A stretch of 64,000 nt of DNA from positions 1,437,506 through 1,501,505 of the forward strand of contig JAHNZQ020000277.1 of assembly GCA_019155205.2 (NCBI GenBank), in the 5' to 3' direction. The first letter of the stretch is position 1. Each line of letters begins with the position of its first letter. The DNA comes from Gracilaria vermiculophylla (taxonomy: Eukaryota; Rhodophyta; Florideophyceae; Gracilariales; Gracilariaceae). This document shows, in pieces, positions 10,933 to 21,910 of this stretch. Position numbers and translations under genes: made by a program. The notes beneath the pieces were generated by a model, which saw nothing but the letters and a program-made list of their open reading frames with translations, was not told where the DNA came from and did not search any database.

Positions 10933-11972
10933 TGTCGGTCGCGAATGTTGCAGAATGTGCCATACATTGCTGGAACACACGTGTAGAATGTTCCAGTATT
11001 GTCTAGCACATTGCACGCTCTGTTGGCCCAGCAATGATTACAGTATTTTACTGATGCTGGCGCAAATTGTCGCTTTATTATTGGTTAGTGTGCAGCTCTG
11101 AAGGCCTCTAGAAGCCAATGGAGTAACCTAGACGCACACATGAGTAACTAGCAAGTAGAAATGCGTATTTGGCTCGTTTGTAGGGTCTCTAAACACTATA
11201 AAAGGAGGATCTGAGCTACAGACTTCGGTCTGAACTCACCTCAACAATCGACCAACATCTACGTCCCACCCTCTATCATCATCAAAAACCAGTGAGGCGC
11301 TCGCCGCTGGATAAAGGGCTTCTAGTGAGGCGTTTGCCGCTAGTTGCCCGATAGGGTGGGGAATACCGTCGCCGAGACCGGTTGAAGTGCCTCAGGCGTG
11401 GATGAGAGACGGATAGTTTGTACCAAACGTGTTTCTGTCGTCTGTAAGCCCCACCGGAGCTTTGCTCGGATAACGGTGTCGGTCGAAAGACCTGGTGATT
11501 TCCGGACGGAAGTACTTGACGGGAAGCTATCCGCAGGAGACGTGCCGTGCAACTTTTCCTGCAAGGGGCAGCTTTGGTATAGAGCGAAAGCATATCTTGC
11601 TGTTAGTAGCTCACCTCGGGAAGCCCTGTAAGGATTGTATGCGCCTGCTTCTGGTTAGTGCAGAAGTAGGTAGGCTGCAGAATCCATTTCACATCCGGAG
11701 TGTCTGACCGGAAGCCGAGGGTCTGACCCTTAGTGATCCTTGATATAATTCTTGGATTGCGCACCGTTTCAACAAGAAGTTAAGAAGTTTTATATGAGGA
11801 TTGAGTCTCTTGCTCTCCCTAGTGATATTTTATTTCATCGAGTGGGTTTAGTTCCTTTGATCCCACTGTTCTTAACTTGTTTTGGGGCTTTTAGCTACGA
11901 AGAGCACCCTTTTGGCTTTCATTATTACACGTGCTTAGCCCCCTGCGTCACCGTCTCTGGATGGCGCCCACA
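10933..11972 (+). repeat. 5' LTR
   Basis: Starts TGTCGG, ends GCGCCCACA. TATA box TATAAAA at 11197-11203. An 18-bp motif (AGTGAGGCGCTCGCCGCT) is repeated with two changes 33 bp later (11291-11308, 11324-11341). The last twelve bases are an ATG and three codons of gag. Confidence 0.92.
11197..11203 (+). promoter_or_regulatory. LTR TATA box
   Basis: TATAAAA in the 5' LTR, conserved in the 3' LTR at 16853-16859. It is the likely core promoter for the element transcript. Confidence 0.6.
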
Positions 11973-13082
11973 TGGTACTCTCGAGGAGGCAGCTCTTCTG
12001 ACTATAACGCTGCATTTACTGTTTTTGACGGTTCTTCTATTGACGTCGTAAAGTTTTTCTTTTACTTTGAGAATGTGGCAATGAGAGGGAAGACTGATGA
12101 AGACATGGCACTTGAGTTACTTGGTTTCCTTGTGGACAAAGCCTTTGAGTTCTACTATGATTCTTATGCTGTTAATGGTTCACTTTCAGAAGAGGCAAAG
12201 AACTATCGCTCCGTTAAGAAAGCTTTCATCAATCGTTTTGGAAAAGCTGAGAAGCCTGAGGAAGATATACGCCTTGCAATTTCTGCCAAATTAGATTACG
12301 CAGACTTGGTTGGTTCCTTGACCTATGTGGACAACCTCTTCTTAAAGGCAGGATTCAACGCTAAAGCTAAGTTTGGTCTTTTGAAGAAAGCTGTAATGGA
12401 ATACGCTGATCTAGCTCAGTTCGTTGTTTTCCGTGGCGCTGATGATTATGATGAGTTGAAGGTTCAAGTGAAAGCCTTCGATGCTGCCCGGAAAGCAAGG
12501 GGGAACTACGTTTCATTATGTACCCCACCTAAACGTATTGTCCAAAAGCACAGGTCTTCCGAAGAAACAATCTCTTATGCTTTGGAGTCTAAGGTCGACA
12601 AAGTCTCTGAGCAGTTTGCCCAGCTGCCATTAATGGTTAAGAAAACACAGACGGAGCGTCGAGACTACGAAAAAGCTTGTTCATACTGCAGGGAGACTGG
12701 ACGTTATGCCTTACAATGTGACTCTAATCCGCATCGAGATACGCGATGCACACGTTGTGGGAAAATTGGACACTCAGAGATCACTTGTTGGCGAAAAATC
12801 CGACCCGAAGAGACCCGAAAAGTATGGGATACAAATGAGGGATCTAAACAGTCAGCATCTAGCCTTCAGAAAGAATCCGACCCCGTATCAATTGTCACCG
12901 AAAACGCCGGGAATACTGATGTAGTCGCCATAACCAAGAGAAGTGCTGACGGTGAAGCGTTGCCTAAACAGCGCCGTTCAGACGACGGTGCACCCATCCC
13001 GCCTTTACTTAATCCCACAAGATACGAAGAGAGAGTTCGGAGACCTAAGGATTATGAACAGACAGTCAAGAAGCCGAAATAA
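11961..13082 (+). CDS. gag of the 10933-17629 element
   Basis: The frame starts at ATG 11961, twelve bases before the LTR end, and reads MAPTWYSRGG... for 373 residues. Residues 15-180 form the helical capsid part. Two zinc knuckles follow near residues 240-275: CSYCRETGRYALQC, where the usual His is Arg (codon 12702-12704), and an intact CTRCGKIGHSEITC. The basic C-terminus ends at TAA 13080-13082. The frame then continues open into protease, so the stop is either a genuine gag terminator with readthrough or a mutation. Gag assembles the virus-like particle in the cytoplasm. Confidence 0.85.
   Translation: MAPTWYSRGGSSSDYNAAFTVFDGSSIDVVKFFFYFENVAMRGKTDEDMALELLGFLVDKAFEFYYDSYAVNGSLSEEAKNYRSVKKAFINRFGKAEKPEEDIRLAISAKLDYADLVGSLTYVDNLFLKAGFNAKAKFGLLKKAVMEYADLAQFVVFRGADDYDELKVQVKAFDAARKARGNYVSLCTPPKRIVQKHRSSEETISYALESKVDKVSEQFAQLPLMVKKTQTERRDYEKACSYCRETGRYALQCDSNPHRDTRCTRCGKIGHSEITCWRKIRPEETRKVWDTNEGSKQSASSLQKESDPVSIVTENAGNTDVVAITKRSADGEALPKQRRSDDGAPIPPLLNPTRYEERVRRPKDYEQTVKKPK
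11973..11990 (+). other. putative primer-binding site
   Basis: TGGTACTCTCGAGGAG starts directly after the LTR-terminal CA. TGG pairs with the CCA end of a primer tRNA; the tRNA was not identified. The site lies inside the gag frame. Confidence 0.55.
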
Positions 13083-16000
13083 AGGAAGTCGAAGAAGCAG
13101 AATCTTCAAGACCATGCAAGAAAATATAACGTTCTCACGGAGCTCGCGAATGCCTCTTCCGGACTAACCTTTGGACAACTTATCAGAGGGGACGCAGACG
13201 ATGCGAAGAAAGAGATTCGTAAGCTCATTGGTCGTAAAAGCAATGTTCGACGCCCTTTTGTTGGGCCAGTCGGTAAGCAGCCTAGACGTTTTAAGGCGGT
13301 CCCCGTTATGATATATGGGACTGAGACTGAAGCTTTGCTCGACTCTGGATCTGTTCCCAACCTTACGTCAACCAAGCTGTGTGACAGGCTAGCACTGGAA
13401 CCCAAGCATACGACGAAGAAGATAACTATTGCCAATGGGCAAAGCGCCGTGTGCAGAGGAATACTATACGATATCCCTATATCCTTCAGGGGCGTCTCCG
13501 TTCCATTAGACTTTTTTGTTATTGATGGTCCGCTATTCGACATCATTGTGGGTTGTCCAACACTTGAATCGTTACAAGCCTGCCTTGACCTCGGAAATCA
13601 GCACGTGAAGTTGCCTATTGATGGAAAAAGAGTAACACTTGGATTTGACTATGCTCGTGTCGAGATTTCAGACAGAGAGGGTTTCCAAACGGATAGCGAC
13701 GACTTCACTTCAGATTCTGACGCCGCTATTGACTCTGATTCTGCTTCTGAAGATGAAGAACAACTCGTGGTTGCTCTAACAGAAAAGAACCATGGCAAAA
13801 CTCCCGAAGTGATCCCGCAATTGGACGTCACTATCGATGAGCAGCACGAGAAGTTACTCTTTTCAAAACTTTCGCACATTTCCGAGGATGAAAGAGACGA
13901 CTTGGTTTCTTGTCTGAAGAACTCGAATGTAATTGCTTGGTCATTGAAAGACTTACGCCTGGACAATGTGCCTGTTTCTCACTCTTTCGAGTTGACAGTT
14001 GACAAACCAATCTACTTCAGAGCTAGGAGGATGTCGCCGAAGCACAACGAGTTTGTACGCAAGGAGATTGATCTTCTTCTCGAAACTGGTATCATTACCC
14101 CTTCAGTCTCTGCTTGGTCGTTTCCAAGTGTCATTGCCTCGAAGAAAGATGGAAGCGCAAGGTTTTGTGTCGATTATAGAGAGCTGAACATAGTCATGAA
14201 AGCCGACCGCTGGCCTTTGCCACGCATGGAAGAGATCTTTGACGAACTTGGAGGTTGCTGTGTCTTCACTACGCTCGACCTGTTCTCTGGATAGTGGCAA
14301 GTCAAGATGTCTGAGGATTGCAAAGAGATGACGACCTTTTTGTGCAGATACGGAACCTTCATGTTCGAAGTCATGCCATTTGGTCTCATGAATGCCCCTT
14401 CCACCTTTCAACGGATGATGGGTCATGTGCTAAGAGGGCTTCCATTCGTTCGAGTTTACATTGATGACGTTTTCATATTCTCAAGAAGCCTCAGCGAGCA
14501 CGTGATTCACTTGAAGGCTGTGATTGGCCGGATCGCGAAGCATGGATTGAAGCTCAAACTGTCCAAGTGTTTCTTTGCACTATCGGAGGTGTCTCTTCTA
14601 GGCCATGTCATCAACGAAGATGGGGTGCACGTGGACCAGGAGAATATTGCAAAGATCCAGGATGCCCCAATTCCTGCCACCACTACGGAACTACGATCTC
14701 TTATGGGACTAGCCTGATACTATCGAAGGTTCATCAGAAACTTTGCTGAGACCTCCGCCGTGCTTCACAGTGATACCTCGGGGAATAAGAAGCTGAGTTG
14801 GACCGGAGAGATGCTAGAAGCTTTCCACGGCCTGAAGAAAAAGATGACTGAGCCTCCGGTACTTTCATTTCCAAACTTCGAGCAGCCTTTCATTGAGGAA
14901 ACGGACGCCTCTAGTGTTTCACTCGGCGCGGTTCTCTCTCAGAAAAAGGAAGATGGGAAGATACATCCTCTACAGTTTGCCAGTCGTACTATGACCGCTG
15001 CGGAAAAGAACTACTCGGTATGTGAAAGAGAAGCACTGGCAGTTATCTTTGCTCTCAAGAAGTTCAGATTGTATCTACTCTCTTCTGTTTCATTCAAGGT
15101 AATCACGGACCATATGGCTTTACGATATGCATTCCAGAAGCGCGATATACATGGACGCTTAGCTCGCTGGTTAGAATTTCTGGCCGAGTGTGACTTTGAG
15201 ATAGTGTACCGCGCAGGCAAGGAGAATGGCGCAGCAGATTATCTGTCAAGGATAGTTCATGGAAACGAGATCGAGCCGTTAGAAGATGAAGGCGACCTTG
15301 TTTGTATGGCCGTTGAGCCTGACGACTTTTCCGGTCTTGAACTATACTACGCAAACATGGCGCGCTTCTTGTGTGCTTTGCCTACAGATGAGACCGATGC
15401 ACGTCTCCGCCAGGCGATCCGACGAAATGCGAAGAAATTTCTGGTCTGGGAAGGAAAATTGTTCAGAAGGATGCCAAATGCACTGCGAGTTGTTCCTGTC
15501 ATTGGTCAGCGACAGATCATTATCAAGTCATTTCATGATGAGATTGGAAACTGGGATTTGAAGACTACAAGAAAGTTCATCACTGAGAGATACTGGTGGC
15601 CCACTATGCATGAAGATATCGGCAACTACGTCAAGAGTTGTGACGAATGCCAGAGACTCGCATCACTACCAAAGTATTACAGCAACCTTCGGACTCCCAT
15701 TTCCTCTCTCTTTGACGTCTTCTCGATTGATTTTGCAGGACCTCTCCCGATTACCGAATCCAGAAACCGTTTCATTCTGGTTTGTGTTGAGCATTTGACT
15801 GGTTGGCCACTTGAAATAGCAATGAAATGGTCTACGTCACAGGAGGTCATAGACTTCGTGAGAAAAGAGATCATTGCCGTGTTTGGTTTCCCTCGTATCG
15901 TGGTGTCGGACGATGCTACATGCTTCACTTCTAAGTCGCTCATCTCATTCATGGAGGACCATGGTATCAAATGGAAAACGGTCTTGGCGTACGCCTCCAT

Positions 16001-16544
16001 GTCCAATGGCCGAGCTAAAAGGATGGCTGGTACTCTGAAAAGAGCAATAGGAAAGAAAGCTCTGGATAATCGTTCAAGTTGGGGCGAACACCTGCCTTCG
16101 GTCCTGAACGGATACCGGCGCAGACATCTTGCCAGTGGCATCTCTCCGTTCGAGTTGCTTTATGGCGTAAAACCACGTATGACCTCCGATGAAGGTCGTG
16201 TCGTGGCACAAATTGGGGACTCCTCCGATCGGTTCCGCTCAGCGGAGCTGCTCGCGTCAAATAATCATAGAGCTAAACGTTGTGCTCTGAGGCCTTTGAA
16301 GGGAGTCGATGCAGTCTCCATTACGAAGTTTGAAGTCGGTGATCTGGTGCTTGTGGCTCGTGGAAAGGCCCTAAACACTACCGTGAAATGGCCTGCTTTT
16401 TCCTCTAAGTACTTTGGTCCATGTCGTGTGGTGAGGACTCACCATCCAAGGTACACGTTGGTTTCTTCACACAACCGGTACACTCGCCATGGAATACACG
16501 CACGTCGTTTGAAGAAGTATATTGCGCGCCCGATTGAAGGTTAG
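13083..16544 (+). pseudogene. pol of the 10933-17629 element, two internal stops
   Basis: Pol is in the same frame as gag. Protease: ALLDSGSVPNLTS at about 13335. RT: FCVDYRELN near 14165, active site YIDD at 14457-14468. RNase H: ETDASSVSLGAVLSQ near 14905. Integrase: zinc region HDEIGNWD...CDEC (15534-15650), where the second His of HHCC is Asn (15549-15551), and a core with DFAGPLP, VVSDDATCF and SNGRAKRM, where the catalytic Glu is Lys (16017-16019). The stops are TAG 14292-14294, in the 'FSGYWQ' motif where Tyr is expected, and TGA 14715-14717, in 'GLxYYRRF'. Without these it would be full length for the family. Confidence 0.92.
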
Positions 16545-16588
16545 GTGTTCAGGTTGCCGCGGCGTGGCAACCCTTGAGGTTGGGGTTG

Positions 16589-17629
16589 TGTCGGTCGCGA
16601 ATATTGCAGAATGTGCCATACATTGCTGTAACACACGTGTAGAATGTTCCAGTATTGTCTAGCACATTGCACGCTCTGTTGGCCCAGCAAAGACTACAGT
16701 ATTTTAGTGATGCTGGCGCAAATTGTCGCTTTATTATTGGTTAGTGTGCAGCTCTGAAGGCCTCTAGAAGCCAATGGAGTATCCTAGACGCACATATGAG
16801 TAACTAGCAAGTAGGAATGCATATTTGGCTCGTTTGTAGGGTCTCTAAACACTATAAAAGGAGGATCTGAGCTACAGACTTCGGTCTGAACTCACCTCAA
16901 CAATCGACCAACATCTACGTCCCACCCCCTATCATCATCAACAACCAGTGAGGCGCTCGCCGCTGGATAAAGGGCTTCTAGTCAGGCGTTTGCCGCTAGT
17001 TGCCCGATAGGGTGGGAAATACCGTCGCCAAGACCGGTTGAAGCGCCTCAGGCGTGGACGGGAGACGGATAGTTTGTACCAAAGGTGTTTCTGTCGTCTG
17101 TGAGCCCCACCGGGGCTTTGCTCGGATAACGGTGTCGGTCGAAAGACCTGGTGATTTCCGGACGGAAGTACTTGACGGGAAGCTATCCGCAGGCGACGTG
17201 CCGTGCAACTTTTCCTGCAAAGGGCCAGCTTGGGTATAGAACGCAAGCATATCTTGCTGTTAGTAGCTCACCTCGGGAAGCCCTGTAAGGATTGTATGCG
17301 CCTGCTTCTGGTTAGTGCAGAAGTAGGTAGGCTGCAGAATCCATTTCACATCCGGAGTGTCTGACCGGAAGCCGAGGGTCTGACCCTTAGTGATCCTTGA
17401 TATAATTCTTGGATTGCGCACCATTTCAACAAGAAGTTAAGAAGTTTTATATGGGGATTGAGTCTCTTGCTCTCCCTAGTGATATTTTCTTTCATCGAGT
17501 GGGTCTAGTTCCTTTGATCCCACTGTTCTCAACTTGTTTTGGGGCTTTTAGCTACGTAGAGCACCCTTTTGGCTTTCATTATTACACGTGTTTAGCCCCC
17601 CTCGTCACCGTCTCGTGATGGCGCCCACA
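16589..17629 (+). repeat. 3' LTR
   Basis: Direct repeat of 10933-11972, preceded by a G-rich tract (GAGGTTGGGG, about 16575-16584) that could serve as the polypurine tract. It is followed by the second ATAAC. Confidence 0.92.
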
Positions 17630-17634
17630 ATAAC

Positions 17635-19830
17635 CATGGCGTTTAAAAAAAGGTGGCTCGCTCCTGACACCCATTGAATGCCAGCGAGATGCCACAGAAG
17701 TAAAGAAAGTTATCCAAATCTCATGATAAGAGCTGTATTCTAATTTTATTATATAAGAACCATGCTCTTTTGCTTTTTTTCCTACAAAAAGTTTTCCTCG
17801 AATATTTTAAAGTATGAGGTTTCTTCTAACGACCCTGGATTCATGCACTTTTCTTCTTACACATAAATAGCGGCTTTGATATCTCGTGTAACCGAATTAG
17901 AGGCATACGTGCTTCCACCAGAGAGGGTTTCTCTCTGTCAACTCAAGTCTACCACCCTAATAATTCTGAGTCGTCTACAACACAAGAATCACACTTCAAC
18001 GAGACAAATATCTCGTTTTGACATATTTGGCTGGTTCATACAGCTATCATAGCAGAAGTGAAACAACTACTGTAGAGGACTGGGTCTCCAATTGTAGAGA
18101 AGTCACCAATCGACAGCGGAATTCTTTGTGGGCAGAAAAAGATTGAACAGCCTGTTTTGTTAGTGGGTGCACTGGCGCGGGAAACTACCTCTGCTATCGT
18201 AGGAGTCGCACACCTGGCACCCAGAGCTCTTCTAGGTAGAAAGCTCTTTCAGCTGTCTACCTCATCTTGCGCTGAAGGAGAAGGCGCGTCGCTCCCAACG
18301 AGACTTATATAGGATGGTTAATGACCAAATGTATTCGATCACCATTTTAGCCTTCTCTGGTTTCTTGCGAGAATTTGCGCGACTTCAAACTGTAGTTACT
18401 TCGACCCCAAGGTACGCTGCAGACAGGCAGCAATAAAGGTAACCTGCGCCTTGACCTGATGTAAGCCTGTGCCACGTCGTTTCCCCAAAAGATCTGGGTC
18501 CCCGGATCAAAAATTCGTAACGGGTATCGTTCACAACAATCGAAGCACCCGATCTGAAGACAGGTTCACATAACCAGATCAACACCAAACAAGTGCAGTA
18601 CGACACGACACTACGTCAGCAGATGATCCCGCAGTACTCACCGGGTCTTACGATCCACACCGTTATACGCCATACAGAAGTAGAACCGGTGGGGAGCCCG
18701 CCTTACAGAAATACCGCTCTATGACAAGTCGCCAGGCTTCGCGTCCCCGAGTACTAGCAATCACCGAAAGCACCAGGATCAAGCGCATCTCAGCACTGGT
18801 ATGTACCAAAAGTTGCTGAGCACAACTCCAGAAGTTAGACTTCCCAAATAGAAAGTAGGAACCCAACCAAGCAGATCCCAGACAAACACGACGGGTGAAC
18901 CAAAGCAACAACAGCTGACGACTCTAAACAAGCGAAGTGTGATCGACGACAAGGGCCCAGAAAAAGGCCCGAAGAACGGTATGAAACGATCAACGTCGAT
19001 TAACACCCTGTAAACACGACCCAAAAAGCAAGAGCGTCGAAAAACAAAATCAAAGCACCAACACCAACCACGGTCAGAACAGAACAAACACACCCGAAAC
19101 GACTTCGATACAAACAGCGGCAACGGTAATGACTGCGGAAGAAACTGCGAGAATGACGGCGACGAAAAGGGAACGCACAACGGATATTCGACGGTGCGGG
19201 AGAGCGGCGAGCGATCGCTGACGAACGATAGTTGCAGCCATACGCGGGTCTGGGCCCCTAACTTTTGGAGGCCAGAGAGGTAAGGTAAGGTTGGAGGGAT
19301 GTTGAGAATGTTTGCCCGTTCGGGCTTGGATTTACTCCAGGGTGCTCTCGAGGCTACCTCATATAGTGCAAAACATACACCACCTCGATCAGAGCGGAAC
19401 CCACACATCAAACCAGAGACAATCAATACTACCAATCATATTCAAGCATAACATAAACGTGTTACCCAGAATTCAATATTGCTGACAACAACAAAGCACA
19501 AGGAAGCACGAGTGATGCACAAGAAGGCATGACAGCTACGTACACTCAAGAGGGCATTACAATGCACAAATTCACTCAGCCACCGTAAGCTCTCTGTATT
19601 CCGCCACCACTCGTGTCCATACAGCAATGTGCGTCTGTAATCACCATGACGATGCAGATTGTACCAAACCATATCTGGTGTAAATCAAGCTGAATTTGCA
19701 GTGTGTACCTAAATACCCTATTGTAGTGTACAAAATGCCGGATAGCACATCTGCACACGTGTACCCACCAAAATACATCTTTCGCCGAATGCATGTAGCA
19801 GCAACATACTTCAAGTCTCAGGGACAGCAA
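17635..19830. other. no gene recognised; possible retroelement debris
   Basis: The longest frame (18779-19435, minus) is rich in Phe, Ser and Leu, resembles no family I know, and is opposite a Lys/Gln/Asn-rich plus-strand frame. The 17860-18060 part has a TATA-like ACATAAATAGCGG and ends near a TGG-containing stretch, loosely LTR-like. No second copy is visible, so I leave it unassigned. Confidence 0.35.
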
Positions 19831-19837
19831 CTAAGTT

Positions 19838-20350
19838 TTACTGACAGGCACTTAATAGCTTCGCCGCAAACTGAGGTCCGCCGTCTGTAAGAAGATACAA
19901 CGGGATCCGATACGGGTAAACCCAATTATCCAGAAAGATGTTGGCAATTACTGCTCCAGCGGTGTTCCGGAGGGGATTGGCGCGCGCGATCTTCGAGAGC
20001 CGATCGGTGATCATGAGGATAAAATGGTATCCTCTCTCCGACTTTGGAAGCGGGCCCAAAATGTCCGTGGCCACGAACTCAAAGGATCTTGAAGGCGGAA
20101 ACAAAGTGAGCGGTGCCTGGTGTCTAGGGATATTTCCCCGAGCGGGGGCGCACGAGTGACGATCCGCCACCTTTTGGAACGCCTCGTTAGCCACGTGCGG
20201 TCAATAAAACTCCCTTATCATGGTGAGATACATGCACGATCCACCGGTGTGCCAGGCAAGGCGAGGACAGTGCGAAAGATACAGAAATTTCGCCCGTGGG
20301 CTCGTCAGGACCACCTTTTCGATAGCACGGTCCAGGTGAGGGCGGCATAC
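19838..20350 (-). pseudogene. Ty3/gypsy integrase fragment, minus copy
   Basis: Minus-strand frames read a zinc-binding part (LSHCPRLAWHTGGSC, then HVANEAFQKVADRHSC) followed by the catalytic core: FEFVATDILGPLPKSERG with the first Asp, and LLTDGGPQFAAKLL with the second Asp. It stops at 19838, before the catalytic Glu region, and the following sequence does not match, so the copy is truncated. It faces the related plus-strand copy that begins near 20440. Confidence 0.7.
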
Positions 20351-20439
20351 AATCCCTATGGCGGAGAGTACGGGTACGTACTGCAAAGAGTACCTCGACA
20401 CTGTTGGTAGCCTAACATGGTCATTCGATGCTGGCCGTG

Positions 20440-21910
20440 ACGCCATACTTGTACGCCGTGCTCTCCTGGACAATGCTCTACAAAAGCTGGTCCCGACGAA
20501 CCTACGGGCTAGAATTCTGTGTCTTTCGCACTATTCTCGCCTTACAGGGCACACCGATGTATCATGCACGTATTTTACCATGAAAAGGGAGTTTTCTCGG
20601 CCTCACGTGGCTAATGAGGCTTTCCAAATGGTCCCGTTTTGTCACTCGTGCGCCACCGTTTAGGATAATATCCGCAAGTAACGGATGCTGCTCATTTTGC
20701 TGCCACCTTCGGCACTCTTGGAGTTCGTGGCAATGGATCTATTGGGCCCTCTCTCCAAGTCGGAGAGAGGATACTGTTTTATCTTTGTGATCACCGATTG
20801 GTTGTCGAAGATCACGGATGACATTTCTCTCAAGCCCACTACTACAGCTGTAATTGCCTACACCTTTCTGGAGAATTGTGTTGACACATATGGGATTCCG
20901 CTTTAAATCCTCACAGACAACGAACCCCAGTTTCCGGCAAAGCTATTCAGCGCCATATCATGAATGTTGGGTATGAAGCAGTTGTATATCACTCCATACC
21001 ACACAAATACCAGAATACAAGCGGAGACTTTCTACCAAATTATCGCCTCAAGACTGAAACACTACGTCGCGCATCACTAGAAGGACTGGAATGCATACGA
21101 GAGCACGCTCACCTATGCGTACAACTTACAGGTGTACCGGTCCACGGGGCCCGCTCCTTTCCATTTTGTGCTCTCGCTCGTCTCGTCTAGTGCCGTTATG
21201 CGGTACGCTCTACGGCGCACCCGGCGGATGGGCCACAGGCACCAACAGCAACTAAATATAGGCGCTCCATTTTAAGGTGCTATGAGAACGCACTCTCCCT
21301 CGAAAAGGAGAGACTCAACGCCTCGCAGAAGAGATATATATTAGACATTGACCTGAAAGTGAAGGAAGGTACTCACCCAAATGAATACGATAAGGGTTTG
21401 CTTTAAAAACCGAGGGAGACATCCGACGAATCACCAAAAATCAAGCGCAAATTAGGGTCAAACACTTCAGGGCCTTAAAAAATCTGAATACACACAGGGG
21501 CACTGTCGCCATCGAGAGAAACCGGCTCCGAAACGTCGTCTTCCGTGATCAGGTGACGAACTTCCCGACGCTCAGTCTTTCAGGAACATTCGCCACCCTA
21601 CCTCAAAAGCCACACGATATAATTACTACTCTGCCCCCCTCAAGAGCATTGACATCGATGGATACCGAAAACGCTGTCACAATTCTCGGTGAACCAGTGA
21701 CAGAAGCTCCAGATGCCATTATAACCCCTCAATGGGATCTACCTTTTGCGGTAGATCATATTTTCTCCCACACACAGACCCCTGCAAGACTACTGTACCA
21801 CGTACGATGGTACGGGTAGACCTCATAGGATGACACAAAAGACCCCCCCGCGACCTATCTCGGAAAAATATCTCAGAAGATACCACGCCAATGTTGAGCG
21901 GAAACGCATT
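20440..21910 (+). pseudogene. Ty3/gypsy integrase and chromodomain fragment, plus copy
   Basis: Reads LSHYSRLTGHTDVSC, HVANEAFQMVPFCHSC, then FVAMDLLGPLSKSERG (first Asp) and ILTDNEPQFPAKLF (second Asp, 'DN' form). Further frames give the core end and, at 21750-21850, FAVDHIFSHTQTPARLLYHVRWYG followed by stops. This is a chromodomain-like strand plus 'VRWxG'. Stops at 20660, 20904 and elsewhere show decay. It is the opposite-strand relative of 19838-20350 but extends further downstream. Confidence 0.7.

Larger units (their letters stand above)
10933..17629 (+). mobile_element. Near-intact Ty3/gypsy retrotransposon with 1-kb LTRs
   Basis: LTRs of 1040 and 1041 bp (10933-11972, 16589-17629), beginning TGTCGG and ending CCCACA, flank one long gag-pol frame. 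The flanking five bases ATAAC occur at 10928-10932 and again at 17630-17634, a perfect target duplication. The LTRs differ at a few percent of positions by eye. The coding frame runs 11961-16544 (1528 codons) and is interrupted by three stop codons only. Order: gag, protease, RT, RNase H, integrase. No chromodomain is seen. Confidence 0.93.

Noticed and set aside
11282..11593. 103-codon minus-strand frame, also present at 16938-17246
   Set aside because: It lies in the LTR and repeats only because the LTR is duplicated; antisense to element transcription with no protein features.
18779..19435. 218-codon minus-strand frame
   Set aside because: Phe/Ser/Leu-rich, low-complexity composition with no family resemblance; looks like a chance frame in retroelement debris.
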